NCBI GenBank assembly: GCA_031289615.1
Contig: JAITPD010000029.1
Span: 1 to 60,465 of the forward strand
Length of the DNA: 60,465 nt
Direction of reading: 5' to 3'
From: Lactobacillaceae bacterium
GTDB taxonomy: Bacteria > Bacillota > Bacilli > Lactobacillales > Lactobacillaceae
Positions within the stretch are counted from its first letter, which is position 1. Each line of letters begins with the position of its first letter. Below the pieces are notes generated by a model that had not been told where the DNA came from, ran no database searches, and worked only from the letters and a program-made list of their open reading frames with translations. The position numbers were made by a program, and so were the translations under genes. This document shows, one piece after another, positions 16,882 to 25,932 of this stretch.

Positions 16882-19800
16882 TTGATTGATGTCAATAAGT
16901 TTGAAAGCATGCAAATTGGTTTGGCTAGCCCAGACAAAATTCGTAGCTGGTCTTATGGCGAAGTAAAAAAGCCAGAGACAATCAATTACCGGACACTCAA
17001 GCCTGAAAAAGATGGTTTGTTTGACGAACGGATCTTCGGACCAACTAAAGACTATGAATGTGCGTGTGGAAAATACAAGCGAATTCGTTATAAGGGAATC
17101 GTTTGTGACCGCTGTGGAGTTGAAGTAACTTCATCAAAGGTTCGTCGCGAACGTATGGGGCACATCGAATTAGCTGCTCCTGTTTCACACATTTGGTATT
17201 TCAAGGGAATTCCTTCACGGATGGGACTCGTTTTGGATATGTCACCACGTCAATTGGAAGAAGTAATTTACTTTGCTTCTTACGTTGTTACGAACGGTGG
17301 AGATACTCCTTTGGTCAACAAGCAATTGTTGTCAGAACGCGAATACCGTGAAAACAAAGCTCAATATGGTAACCAATTCGAAGCCAAGATGGGTGCCGAA
17401 GCCGTTAAAACTTTGTTGGCTGACGCTGATTTAGAAGGTGAAGTTGAACAATTGAAGGCCGATTTGCGTGAAGCCACTGGGCAAAAGCGTATTCGTGCCG
17501 TTCGTCGTTTGGACATTATCGAAGCCTTCGTAAAGTCAGGAAACAAGCCTGAATGGATGGTTATGGATGTCATTCCTGTCATTCCTCCAGACTTGCGACC
17601 AATGGTTCAATTGGAAGGTGGTCGTTTCGCCACTTCTGACTTGAATGACTTGTACCGTCGTGTTATCAACCGTAACAATCGTTTGAAGCGTTTGTTAGAG
17701 TTGAATGCACCTGGAATCATCGTGCAAAACGAAAAGCGGATGCTGCAAGAAGCGGTTGACGCCTTGATCGATAACGGTCGTCGTGGGCGCCCAGTTACTG
17801 GTCCTGGTAACCGTCCATTGAAGTCATTGTCACACATGTTGAAGGGTAAGCAAGGACGTTTCCGTCAAAACTTGCTTGGAAAGCGTGTCGATTATTCTGG
17901 ACGTTCAGTTATCGACGTGGGACCTTTCTTGAAGATGAACCAAATGGGATTGCCTCGTCAAATGGCGATGGAATTGTTCCGTCCATTCATCATGAAGGAA
18001 TTGGTCTCTCGTGAATTAGCCGGAAATATCCGTGCTGCTAAGCGTAAGATTGATCGTAAAGATGATGACGTAATGGATGTCTTGGAAGATGTGATTAAGG
18101 AGCACCCAGTTCTTTTGAACCGTGCCCCAACGTTGCACCGTCTTGGAATCCAAGCGTTCGAACCAGTGTTGGTTTCAGGTAAGGCGATGCGTTTGCACCC
18201 TCTTGTTACTGAAGCGTACAACGCCGATTTCGACGGGGACCAAATGGCCATTCACTTGCCTTTGTCTGACGAAGCACAAGCCGAAGCACGTTTGTTGATG
18301 TTGGCTGCTGGTCACATCTTGGCACCTAAGGATGGTAAGCCAATCGTTGCTCCTTCACAGGACATGGTTATTGGAAACTATTACTTGACGACTGAAGAAT
18401 CTGGTCGTGAGGGTGAGGGAATGATCTTCAAGGACATTAACGAAGCCCGCACTGCATTCCAAAACAAGTATGTACATTTGCATACACGTGTTGGGGTACA
18501 AACTTCTTCATTCGATGCACAAAAGCCATTTACACCTGAACAACGTAACCGGATTATGGTGACGACAGTTGGTAAATTGATCTTCAACGATATTTTGCCA
18601 ATTGACTTCCCATACTTGAACGAACCAACTGAAGCTAATTTGCACGCCATTGATGACAAGTTCTTCTTAGAACCTGGTCAAGACATCAATGAATATATGG
18701 CAAACACAGCAATCGTTGGAGCATTTAAGAAGGGTTACTTGTCAGATATCATTGCCGAAGTATACAAGATTTACAAGGTTACGGAAACTTCATTGCTTTT
18801 GGACCGCATGAAGGACTTGGGTTATGAGGAATCAACTAAGTCAGGTTTGACTGTCGGAGTTGCCGACGTTACTGACTTGAAGGAAAAGCCTGAAATTATC
18901 GAAGCAGCGCACGAACAAGTTGCAACGGTTTCAAAGCAATTCCGTCGTGGTTTGATTACTGATGACGAACGTTATAACCGGGTTATCGACATCTGGAACA
19001 AGGCAAAGGATGATATTACTACAAAGCTGATCGAACACTTCGAGCCAGACAACAACATCTTCATGATGTCAGATTCTGGAGCGCGTGGTAACATTTCTAA
19101 CTTTACGCAACTTGCTGGTATGCGTGGCTTGATGGCTGCTCCTAATGGTAAGATCATGGAATTGCCAATCATTGCCAACTTCCGTGAAGGTCTTTCTGTT
19201 TTGGAAATGTTCTTCTCAACCCACGGGGCTCGTAAGGGAATGACCGACACGGCCTTGAAGACTGCCGACTCTGGATACTTGACTCGTCGTTTGGTCGACG
19301 TGGCCCAAGACGTTATTATCCGTGAGCTTGACTGTTATACTGACCGTGGTTTGGATGTCTCAGCCATCATGAACGGAAATGAAGTCATTGAGCCATTGTA
19401 CGATCGTGTTCTTGGTCGTTACGCTCAAAAGACTGTTAAGAATCCTGAAACTGGTGAAGTCATTGTTCAACATAACCAAATGATTGATGAAGACTTGGCC
19501 AAGGCCATTGACGCAGCTGGAGTTACAACGGTTAACATTCGTTCAGCCTTTACTTGTAACACTGAGCACGGAGTCTGTGTGCACTGTTATGGTCGTAACA
19601 TGGCGACTGGTGACGTGGTTGAAATCGGTGAAGCTGTTGGTACAGTTGCCGCTCAATCAATCGGAGAACCTGGAACTCAATTGACAATGCGTACTTTCCA
19701 CACGGGTGGAGTTGCCGGAGACGATATCACACAAGGACTTCCTCGTGTGCAAGAAATCTTTGAAGCTCGTAATCCTAAGGGACAAGCACAAATTTCAGAA

Positions 19801-20529
19801 GTTTCTGGAACCATTGAAACCATTGAAGAGAACCCAGCTGACCACACTAAGGAAGTTACCGTTAAGGGTGAGACGGATACTCGGACTTACACACTTCCAA
19901 TGTCAGCGCGCATGAAGTTTGCTGAAGGTGATCACATTCACCGTGGAAACACTATCAACGAAGGATCAGCTGACCCTAAGGAGATGATCAAGGTGCGTGA
20001 CACTCTTGCTACTGAAAACTATATCGTTGAGCAAGTTCAACAAGTTTACCGGATGCAAGGTGTTGAGATTTCTGACAAGCACATCGAAGTTATGGCTCGT
20101 CAAATGTTGCGTAAGGTCCGCGTAATGGATCCAGGTGCAACTGATTTGTTGCCAGGAACTTTGTTGGACATCGCACAATTCCGTGATGCTAACCTTGAAG
20201 TGTTGAAGAATGGTGAATTGCCAGCCACTGCTCGTCCAGTGTTGCTAGGAATTACCAAAGCTTCATTGGAAACAAATTCATTCTTGTCAGCGGCATCGTT
20301 CCAAGAAACAACGCGTGTCTTAACGGATGCGGCAATTCGTGGAAAGAACGATCCATTGGTTGGATTGAAAGAGAACGTTATCATTGGTAAGTTGATTCCT
20401 GCTGGAACTGGAATGCCTGAATACCGTGCTGTTAAGCCAAAGTTGGATGCAGATCCAATTGTGGTAGCAACAGAAGACGGCACAAAGATTCCTTCAATTT
20501 CTGATATCGAAAACTCAATGAATCTTTAA
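16882..20529 (+). CDS. rpoC: RNA polymerase subunit beta'
   Basis: 1215-residue catalytic subunit of RNA polymerase. Start is TTG at 16882 after GAAAGGGG, giving [21 protein letters not shown]. The N-terminal zinc finger [20 protein letters not shown], the active-site Mg-binding [10 protein letters not shown] (residues 447-453 for NADFDGD) and the second zinc site [13 protein letters not shown] are intact, as is the trigger-loop region [28 protein letters not shown]. Both rpoB and rpoC use TTG start codons here. The operon ends at the terminator at 20570. Confidence 0.97.
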   Translation: MIDVNKFESMQIGLASPDKIRSWSYGEVKKPETINYRTLKPEKDGLFDERIFGPTKDYECACGKYKRIRYKGIVCDRCGVEVTSSKVRRERMGHIELAAPVSHIWYFKGIPSRMGLVLDMSPRQLEEVIYFASYVVTNGGDTPLVNKQLLSEREYRENKAQYGNQFEAKMGAEAVKTLLADADLEGEVEQLKADLREATGQKRIRAVRRLDIIEAFVKSGNKPEWMVMDVIPVIPPDLRPMVQLEGGRFATSDLNDLYRRVINRNNRLKRLLELNAPGIIVQNEKRMLQEAVDALIDNGRRGRPVTGPGNRPLKSLSHMLKGKQGRFRQNLLGKRVDYSGRSVIDVGPFLKMNQMGLPRQMAMELFRPFIMKELVSRELAGNIRAAKRKIDRKDDDVMDVLEDVIKEHPVLLNRAPTLHRLGIQAFEPVLVSGKAMRLHPLVTEAYNADFDGDQMAIHLPLSDEAQAEARLLMLAAGHILAPKDGKPIVAPSQDMVIGNYYLTTEESGREGEGMIFKDINEARTAFQNKYVHLHTRVGVQTSSFDAQKPFTPEQRNRIMVTTVGKLIFNDILPIDFPYLNEPTEANLHAIDDKFFLEPGQDINEYMANTAIVGAFKKGYLSDIIAEVYKIYKVTETSLLLDRMKDLGYEESTKSGLTVGVADVTDLKEKPEIIEAAHEQVATVSKQFRRGLITDDERYNRVIDIWNKAKDDITTKLIEHFEPDNNIFMMSDSGARGNISNFTQLAGMRGLMAAPNGKIMELPIIANFREGLSVLEMFFSTHGARKGMTDTALKTADSGYLTRRLVDVAQDVIIRELDCYTDRGLDVSAIMNGNEVIEPLYDRVLGRYAQKTVKNPETGEVIVQHNQMIDEDLAKAIDAAGVTTVNIRSAFTCNTEHGVCVHCYGRNMATGDVVEIGEAVGTVAAQSIGEPGTQLTMRTFHTGGVAGDDITQGLPRVQEIFEARNPKGQAQISEVSGTIETIEENPADHTKEVTVKGETDTRTYTLPMSARMKFAEGDHIHRGNTINEGSADPKEMIKVRDTLATENYIVEQVQQVYRMQGVEISDKHIEVMARQMLRKVRVMDPGATDLLPGTLLDIAQFRDANLEVLKNGELPATARPVLLGITKASLETNSFLSAASFQETTRVLTDAAIRGKNDPLVGLKENVIIGKLIPAGTGMPEYRAVKPKLDADPIVVATEDGTKIPSISDIENSMNL

Positions 20530-20569
20530 TTTAAATCGTTGTTTGTCGACGGTTGATTAAAAAAATCAT

Positions 20570-20611
20570 CAAAGTCCTTGGTTCTGTGGCAGCAGAATTG
20601 AGGACTTTTTG
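20570..20611 (+). terminator. Terminator of rpoB-rpoC
   Basis: AAAGTCCT pairs with AGGACTTTTT, and the interior adds GGTTCTG/CAGAATT pairing, giving a long stem. Confidence 0.85.
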
Positions 20612-20671
20612 ATTTGTAGATTGATGATTGTTATCATTTCTATAAGTCTTCTTTTCATCACATTTTCAACA

Positions 20672-20700
20672 TTGTAAAACGTTTTAAGCCTTGATATAAT
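20672..20700 (+). promoter_or_regulatory. Promoter of the deo operon
   Basis: TTGTAA (20672-20677), 17-base spacer, TATAAT (20695-20700). Two palindromes overlap it: 20675-20686 and the cre box at 20707. Confidence 0.75.
20675..20686 (+). promoter_or_regulatory. Palindromic operator candidate in the deo promoter
   Basis: TAAAACGTTTTA is a perfect 12-base palindrome with central CG between -35 and -10. This is the shape of a LacI/CcpA-family operator and may bind a nucleoside-responsive repressor. No regulator gene is visible nearby. Confidence 0.5.
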
Positions 20701-20706
20701 ATTGTT

Positions 20707-20720
20707 TGTAAGCGTTTACG
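20707..20720 (+). promoter_or_regulatory. cre box (CcpA operator) of the deo operon
   Basis: TGTAAGCGTTTACG matches TGWAANCGNTNWCA except for the last base and sits at the expected transcription start, a repressing position. Confidence 0.75.
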
Positions 20721-20750
20721 GCCGAAAAGGTTAAAGAGCGCACGCGGGTT

Positions 20751-20776
20751 GGTAGTAAAGCGACGTGGAGACTACC
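20751..20776 (+). repeat. Hairpin in the deoC leader
   Basis: GGTAGT and ACTACC pair around a 14-base loop inside a leader of about 185 bases that otherwise shows no gene. Function unknown. Confidence 0.4.
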
Positions 20777-20893
20777 AGTGCTAGGAATTTGGGCATTTCT
20801 GGAAATAAATTGAGCACAGTAGCTTTTGGGCGCTTCAAGATTTTAAATACGAACGCTATAACCTACTTTATTTTTTGAAAGGTGGAGACACAC

Positions 20894-21577
20894 ATGGCAC
20901 ACACGCAACACGAATTAGCTAAATTTATGGACCACACGCTTTTGAAGGCAGACGCCACTAAAGAACAGGTTCAAGCGATTATCGACGAGGCGAAAAAATA
21001 CGACTTTGCTTCCGTTTGCATCAATCCTTATTGGGTTTCATTTGCAGCCGAAGAATTAAAAGATACAGACGTGAATGTTTGTACCGTCATCGGCTTTCCT
21101 TTGGGGGCGAACACTACGGCAATTAAAGTTGCTGAAACGATTGATGCAATTGAAAATGGTGCGCCTGAGGTCGATATGGTCATCAACATTGGCGAATTAA
21201 AAGCTGGCAATGACAAGATGGTGATTGATGAAATCGAACAATTGGCAAAGGCGGCGCATGCTCGAAATGCTATTTTGAAGGTGATCATCGAGACATCATT
21301 GTTGACGCGTGAAGAAATTATTCGTGCTTCACGGGCCACGGTTGCTGGTGGAGCTGACTTTGTTAAGACATCGACTGGCTTCTCAACTGCCGGAGCAAAG
21401 ATTGAGGATGTCAAATTAATGCGCGAAACAGTTGGTCCAAAGCTTGGAGTGAAGGCTTCAGGCGGAATTCATTCGCGAGCAGAAGCAGAAGCAATGATTG
21501 AAGCCGGTGCAACTCGTTTAGGTGTTTCAGCTTCAGTTGCGATTATGAACGATGAAGTTTCAGATAGTAACTACTAA
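20894..21577 (+). CDS. deoC: Deoxyribose-phosphate aldolase
   Basis: 227-residue TIM-barrel class I aldolase that splits 2-deoxyribose 5-phosphate into glyceraldehyde 3-phosphate and acetaldehyde. The Schiff-base lysine is K158 in FVKTSTGF, and the second conserved lysine is in GVKASGGI. The N-terminal [14 protein letters not shown] motif is typical. The frame opens at a GTG (20882), but ATG 20894 has GAAAGGTGGAG ahead of it. First gene of the deo operon with deoB and deoD, controlled by the cre-containing promoter. Acetaldehyde produced here could be reduced by AdhE encoded elsewhere in the window. Confidence 0.95.
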   Translation: MAHTQHELAKFMDHTLLKADATKEQVQAIIDEAKKYDFASVCINPYWVSFAAEELKDTDVNVCTVIGFPLGANTTAIKVAETIDAIENGAPEVDMVINIGELKAGNDKMVIDEIEQLAKAAHARNAILKVIIETSLLTREEIIRASRATVAGGADFVKTSTGFSTAGAKIEDVKLMRETVGPKLGVKASGGIHSRAEAEAMIEAGATRLGVSASVAIMNDEVSDSNY

Positions 21578-21595
21578 AAATTGAATGCACGAATT

Positions 21596-21694
21596 GTGAT
21601 GACCAAAAGAGAATGGGTAAATGTTTTGCTACATTCTCAATCACGATTACCAACGAGGGTTAACGCCTGGATACTAATCGTGTCTGGGCGTTTT
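21596..21694 (+). promoter_or_regulatory. Attenuator-like RNA between deoC and deoB
   Basis: Three overlapping pairings can be read. Hairpin 1 is GTGAT/ATCAC plus GAGAATG/CATTCTC (21596-21644). An alternative pairs CACGATTA (21642-21649) with TAATCGTG (21675-21682). The third is a terminator AACGCC/GGGCGTT (21662-21692) ending in TTTTG. The second pairing shares bases with hairpin 1 and with the terminator loop, so the states compete. This is the layout of a regulated terminator inside the operon. Confidence 0.5.
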
Positions 21695-21750
21695 GTTGTC
21701 TAATTTTTGGATTTGATGAAAAAATTAATGAAAGTCAGTGGGGAAATGGA

Positions 21751-22935
21751 ATGTATAAACGAGTATTTGGAATTGTACTAGATTCAATTGGTGTTGGGGC
21801 GGCTCCTGATGCAGAAAAATATGGTGATGCGGGTTCAGACACTTTGGGGCATATTGGTGAATTTTTCAACGGCGATTGGCGACTTCCAAATTTGCAAAAG
21901 CTGGGGCTCGGTAATATTCGGCAGAACAATCCAATTCAAGGGATCGAGCCTGTGAATGTGCCGATGGGTTATTATGGCAAAATGATAGAAGTTTCTGCTG
22001 GAAAAGATTCGTTGGATGGGCACTGGGAAATGATGGGTTTGCCAATGTTGCATGAATTTAGTACGTATCCAAATGGCTTTCCTCAAGCGCTCTTGGATAA
22101 AATAGCCGAATTTTCTGGGCGGCCAATCATTGCAAAGGGCCCTTATTCTGGAACTGAAGTGATTAAAGATTTTGGTGAGCAGTCAGTTCGGGAAGGGGCG
22201 CTGATTATATACACTTCTGCTGATCCAGTTATGCAGATTGCCGCGCACGAGGCGGTTGTACCACTTGAAGAGCTTTATAAGATTTGCGAATACGCTCGGA
22301 CTTTGGTAAACGCAGCTCCGGACATTATCGGACGCATCATTGCACGGCCATTTATCGGGACGAATTCAAACGACTACACCAGAACTGCAAATCGCCATGA
22401 CTTTGCTTTGGCGCCAACAGGTGAAACAGATTTAGTTAAGTTGCAAAATGCCGGCCTAAAAGTAATTGGGATTGGCAAGATTAACGATATTTTTTCTGGT
22501 CAAGGAATTGATGAAGGTTATCACAACGAGTCAAACATGGATGGAATGGACCACGTTGATAAAGTTTTGGGTGAAGATTTCACTGGATTTGCGTTCACCA
22601 ATCTAGTTGATTTTGATACGCTCTATGGTCATCGACGTGATCCAGAAGGAATGGGTAAAGAACTGATGCGCTTTGATCGCCGTTTGGGAGTTGTGATGAA
22701 TGAAATGCGGCCAGATGATTTGCTGATTATTACGGCTGATCATGGAAACGATCCTGGGTTCACTGGTTCAGATCATACTCGCGAACAAGTACCAGTTTTG
22801 GCATATTCGCCAAGCATGAAGCAGGGACGGTCTTTGGGAACGCGCGCAACATTTGCTGATTTTGGGGCAACAGTTTTGAAAAATTTCGGACTGCAAAGTG
22901 AAAATGGTACCAGTTTTTTGAATGAATTGGCGTAA
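21751..22935 (+). CDS. deoB: Phosphopentomutase
   Basis: 394-residue metalloenzyme of the alkaline phosphatase superfamily that interconverts (deoxy)ribose 1-phosphate and 5-phosphate. The N-terminal LDSIGVGAAPDAEKYGDAGSDTLGH holds the metal-binding aspartate and the catalytic threonine (SDTLGH). The C-terminal metal site LIITADHGNDPGFTGSDHTREQVP is complete. Full length for the family. It lies between deoC (174 bases upstream, with an attenuator-like RNA in between) and deoD (55 bases downstream), and links nucleoside phosphorolysis to the aldolase step. Confidence 0.95.
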   Translation: MYKRVFGIVLDSIGVGAAPDAEKYGDAGSDTLGHIGEFFNGDWRLPNLQKLGLGNIRQNNPIQGIEPVNVPMGYYGKMIEVSAGKDSLDGHWEMMGLPMLHEFSTYPNGFPQALLDKIAEFSGRPIIAKGPYSGTEVIKDFGEQSVREGALIIYTSADPVMQIAAHEAVVPLEELYKICEYARTLVNAAPDIIGRIIARPFIGTNSNDYTRTANRHDFALAPTGETDLVKLQNAGLKVIGIGKINDIFSGQGIDEGYHNESNMDGMDHVDKVLGEDFTGFAFTNLVDFDTLYGHRRDPEGMGKELMRFDRRLGVVMNEMRPDDLLIITADHGNDPGFTGSDHTREQVPVLAYSPSMKQGRSLGTRATFADFGATVLKNFGLQSENGTSFLNELA

Positions 22936-22990
22936 CTCAAATACAAGAATAGAATATAATTATTAAAACAGTTGAAAGAAGGTATTGAAA

Positions 22991-23701
22991 ATGGCAACAC
23001 CACACATTGAGGCAAAAATGGGCGATTACGCTGAAACAGTCTTACTTCCCGGCGATCCTTTGCGGGCTAAATATATTGCTGACACATTTTTAGAAGATGT
23101 CGTACAAGTGAATGGGGTTCGTGGAGCGCTTGGCTTTACAGGAACTTACAAAGGTCACCGGATTTCCGTTCAAGGTTCAGGGATGGGAATTCCATCAATG
23201 TCGATTTATATCAATGAACTCGTGCGCGAATATGGCGTGAAGACAATCATGCGCGTTGGTTCGTTTGGAGGAATGGCACCTGATTTGCAGTTGGGCGATG
23301 TCGTGCTCGCATCTGGTGGGTCAACGGATTCAGCAGTGATTGCAAACACGTTTGGGACTGGTATTTATTATTCAACAGTTCCTGACTTTGAATTGCTCGA
23401 TACTGCTTACCACACTGCCAAAGAATTGGACATTCCGGTGACAGTTGGAAATATTTTTGCGGCTGATCGTTTCTATAATGATGAAATTGATATGCAAAAG
23501 CTTACTGATTATGGAGTTTTAGGAACTGAAATGGAAGTGGCTGGTTTGTATTTGCTCGGTGCAAAGTTGCACATTCGCACACTAGATATTTTGACGGTTT
23601 CGGATCATATTTTCCGTGGTGAATCATTGTCATCACAAGAACGCCAAACGTCATTTGCCAACATGATGAAGGTTGCGCTTGAGACAGCCATTAAAGGTTA
23701 A
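22991..23701 (+). CDS. deoD: Purine-nucleoside phosphorylase
   Basis: 236-residue hexameric (NP-I family) phosphorylase that cleaves purine (deoxy)nucleosides into base and (deoxy)ribose 1-phosphate. LPGDPLRAKYIADTFLEDV, the phosphate-binding RVGSFGGM segment and the GTEMEVAGLY ribose/base site match DeoD. The catalytic aspartate is in TVSDHIFRGE. ATG 22991 follows GAAAGAAGG; an in-frame TTG two codons earlier is less likely. Last gene of the deo operon. The released base could feed the xpt salvage enzyme. Confidence 0.95.
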   Translation: MATPHIEAKMGDYAETVLLPGDPLRAKYIADTFLEDVVQVNGVRGALGFTGTYKGHRISVQGSGMGIPSMSIYINELVREYGVKTIMRVGSFGGMAPDLQLGDVVLASGGSTDSAVIANTFGTGIYYSTVPDFELLDTAYHTAKELDIPVTVGNIFAADRFYNDEIDMQKLTDYGVLGTEMEVAGLYLLGAKLHIRTLDILTVSDHIFRGESLSSQERQTSFANMMKVALETAIKG

Positions 23702-23707
23702 TTTTTG

Positions 23708-23736
23708 AAAGAGCACGTGGAATTGCGTGCTTTTTT
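23708..23736 (+). terminator. Terminator of the deo operon
   Basis: AAAGAGCACG pairs with CGTGCTTTTTT. Confidence 0.8.
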
Positions 23737-23774
23737 GATGTCGATAGTTTTTGTGCAACTAATGCTATCAAATG

Positions 23775-23783
23775 TGCTACAAT
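23775..23783 (+). promoter_or_regulatory. Extended -10 promoter next to a start codon
   Basis: TGCTACAAT, a TGn-extended -10, ends 7 bases before the ATG at 23791. Transcription would start at or next to that ATG, giving a leaderless mRNA. Confidence 0.6.
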
Positions 23784-23790
23784 AGAAACT

Positions 23791-24138
23791 ATGGAAGAGA
23801 AAAAATATACGGGATTGATTTCTTTGAGAATTGATCCAGCGTTACATGAAAAAATTGCAGAAGCTGCAGAACGAGAGAATCGAAGCCTCAATAACTACAT
23901 TGCACTGGTGTTGGAACGGAACTTAGAAAAGGAGCCCGTGAAATCTTCTTCGTTTGAGAATCGCCAATTCGTTGGCCGGACGCTCGAAGGAAATAAAATC
24001 ACACCAGAGAATGGGTTAGTTTTGGTTGATGGAATTTATTATCGTTACTTGATTGATGGTAATAAGCCGGTTCATCTAAATAAAAATTACGTCATTATCG
24101 AGGCAAACGGAAACGTGTTGGTGCTTCGAGCCATTTAA
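23791..24138 (+). CDS. Ribbon-helix-helix (HicB/Arc-like) protein
   Basis: 115 residues. The N-terminal 45 residues (TGLISLRIDPALHEKIAEAAERENRSLNNYI) are a clear ribbon-helix-helix DNA-binding fold like the C-terminal domain of HicB antitoxins. Residues about 60-115 form a beta-rich tail of unknown fold (RTLEGNKITPENGLVLVDGIYYRYLIDG). No HicA toxin is adjacent, so it may be an orphan regulator. The -10 box ends 7 bases before the ATG and no ribosome binding site is visible, which suggests a leaderless transcript. The ATG cannot move far downstream without losing the DNA-binding strand. Confidence 0.75.
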   Translation: MEEKKYTGLISLRIDPALHEKIAEAAERENRSLNNYIALVLERNLEKEPVKSSSFENRQFVGRTLEGNKITPENGLVLVDGIYYRYLIDGNKPVHLNKNYVIIEANGNVLVLRAI

Positions 24139-24171
24139 AGTTGATAGTGGTAGAAAGGGGAATTGATCTAA

Positions 24172-24558
24172 ATGGGAATATTTTCAGACATCACGGATTT
24201 GTTGAACATTGATTTAGATGATTTAGCTGTTCAAACGCAAGGAAGTAACAATAACGCGAATGCAAACAGAAGCCGAAACAATGTGAATCCAAATGTCGAG
24301 GAACAACGACAAAGGCAGTCTGCAAATCGTGAGCAACAAAGTAATCGTGGCAATGAACAGATTCGTGAACAACGTGATCGCCAAAACCGTTCGTACATGG
24401 CTAAGTCAGGTGGTTTTGGTAAGAACCGCAATACTGAAGAGCAACGCAGGCGAATTCGGCGTGGCGTGACAGAAGGACCATCGCATCGAGTTAATGAGCA
24501 ATGGAAAATTACGAATCAGTTAAAACCATGGATAACTGATGGCGTTAAAAAGCCTTAG
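24172..24558 (+). CDS. Asn/Arg/Gln-rich disordered protein, unknown
   Basis: 128 residues. A short N-terminal amphipathic segment (MGIFSDITDLLNIDLDDL) is followed by about 80 residues dominated by Asn, Arg, Gln and Glu, with GSNNNANANRSRNN and repeated EQR/REQ patterns, and then a basic tail. It is almost certainly disordered and strongly basic, and could bind nucleic acid or membrane surfaces; this is inference. AGAAAGGGG provides the ribosome binding site. It lies between the ribbon-helix-helix gene (33 bases upstream) and the SPFH gene (43 bases downstream), suggesting one transcript. I do not recognise a family. Confidence 0.7.
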   Translation: MGIFSDITDLLNIDLDDLAVQTQGSNNNANANRSRNNVNPNVEEQRQRQSANREQQSNRGNEQIREQRDRQNRSYMAKSGGFGKNRNTEEQRRRIRRGVTEGPSHRVNEQWKITNQLKPWITDGVKKP

Positions 24559-24601
24559 AGCATGAAATTGATTACACAACAAAAATTAGAGGAGAAACAT
24601 A

Positions 24602-25423
24602 ATGCCATTTGGAATAAAGATTGTCCCACAAAATAATGTCGGGTTACGCGAGACGTTGGGAAAGTATACAAACACAGTTGAATCGGGACTAAAGTTTTAT
24701 ATTCCGTTTGTTCAAAAAATTAAAAATGTTAGTTTAGCGATGGAACCATTGCGTTTGCCAAACTATTCAGTTATCACAAAGGATAATGCGGACGTTTCAG
24801 CCAGCGTGACTTTGAATTATCACGTGACGGACGCTGTTAAATATATGTATGAAAACACGGACTCAGTCGAATCAATGGCTCAATTGGTTCGTGGGCATCT
24901 GCGTGACATTATTGGACGGATGGAGTTGAACGAATCATTGGGTTCAACTGCCAAGATTAACCAAGAGTTGAGCGTGGCGATTGGTGATCTGACAAATACG
25001 TATGGAATCAACGTTGATCGAATCAATATTGATGAGTTGACTCCTTCACGGGCAATCCAAGAAGCGATGGACAAGCAATTGACAGCCGACCGTGAACGAG
25101 TTGCAGCGATTGCAGCCGCTGAAGGACAAGCTCGTTCGATTGATTTGACGACGAAAGCGAAGAACGACGCTTTGATGTCAACTGCTCGCGCTGAAGCCGA
25201 TGCCACAAAGACTCGTGCGGATGCTGAAAAGTACCGGATTGATGTCGTGCAAGAAGCTTTGGAACAAGCCAATGATAAGTATTTCCAGAATCAATCAATT
25301 AATGCATTTACGGAACTTGGTAAGAATGCTGCTAACACGATTGTCGTACCAAGTGACAAGGTTGCAGAATTTGGTCAATTACCAGTTGTTGGTAAGCTTT
25401 TGGGTGATGGACTTAAGAAGTAA
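24602..25423 (+). CDS. SPFH/Band 7 domain protein
   Basis: 273-residue stomatin/prohibitin-like protein. An SPFH domain (about residues 8-165: VPQNNVGLRETLGKYTNTVESGL...) is followed by an Ala/Glu-rich coiled coil (165-235) and a small C-terminal part. It lacks the usual N-terminal membrane span, so it probably associates peripherally or through partners. SPFH proteins form ring-shaped scaffolds in membrane microdomains and control proteases or transport. AGAGGAG precedes the ATG. It is the last gene of the cluster with the ribbon-helix-helix and Asn-rich proteins and is closed by a terminator. Confidence 0.85.
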   Translation: MPFGIKIVPQNNVGLRETLGKYTNTVESGLKFYIPFVQKIKNVSLAMEPLRLPNYSVITKDNADVSASVTLNYHVTDAVKYMYENTDSVESMAQLVRGHLRDIIGRMELNESLGSTAKINQELSVAIGDLTNTYGINVDRINIDELTPSRAIQEAMDKQLTADRERVAAIAAAEGQARSIDLTTKAKNDALMSTARAEADATKTRADAEKYRIDVVQEALEQANDKYFQNQSINAFTELGKNAANTIVVPSDKVAEFGQLPVVGKLLGDGLKK

Positions 25424-25439
25424 TAATTTTAACTGGAAT

Positions 25440-25474
25440 GAATCCTTGACCATTTGATTGAGGATTCGTTTTTT
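25440..25474 (+). terminator. Terminator of the SPFH gene
   Basis: GAATCCT pairs with AGGATTC, followed by G and a T-run of seven. Confidence 0.85.
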
Positions 25475-25562
25475 TATACCAGGTTCAGCAGGATAGCTTA
25501 ATTATAAAACATTAACTGCAATATAAAAGCCCCAAAGCACAAGACTTCGAGGCGAAAAAATT

Positions 25563-25745
25563 TTATTTGTGATGTTTATGGAACACGGCGATTCCAAAAA
25601 TAATTGCATAAATCAAGAACAAAGGTGTGAAATCCCAGACCTCAAGACGAAACGTGTGTGGATAGAGGACAATCAAAAGTGACAAGCCAAACATCCATAA
25701 AATGGCTAGGAGTACAACTGGGAAAATAATCTGCAGATACTTCAT
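25563..25745 (-). CDS. Small membrane protein, 60 residues
   Basis: Two hydrophobic segments (residues about 4-27 and 40-54) separated by a loop with PHTFRLEVWDF, and a His/Lys-rich cytoplasmic end (VFHKHHK). The minus-strand leader has AAAGGAC at good distance from the second of two in-frame ATGs, so I start there rather than at 25751. A weak hairpin with GCCCC/GAGGC at 25526-25555 may end the transcript. No family recognised, but hydrophobic pattern and ribosome binding site support a real gene. Confidence 0.6.
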   Translation of the reverse strand: MKYLQIIFPVVLLAILWMFGLSLLIVLYPHTFRLEVWDFTPLFLIYAIIFGIAVFHKHHK

Positions 25746-25872
25746 AAGCATGTCCTTTCTACCTCAAAAATGAAATAAGTTGGAAATTTTAAAATATTTA
25801 ATATGTCTTTTCTGTACCTGTATAATAACCTATATGTATAAATATGTAAATATGGTAAATAGTAAGTAACTC

Positions 25873-25901
25873 TTGACTATATTGGCATTCAGGCGCACAA
25901 T
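25873..25901 (+). promoter_or_regulatory. Promoter of the GAF-domain gene
   Basis: TTGACT (25873-25878), 17-base spacer, CACAAT (25896-25901). Confidence 0.5.
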
Positions 25902-25932
25902 ATTAAAAAACAATGAAAGTTGAGCACTATAA

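Noticed and set aside
24556-24575. TTAGAGCATG at the stop of the Asn-rich protein gene, resembling the border of repeat C
   Set aside because: Only 8 bases match (AGAGCATG) and the core of repeat C is missing.
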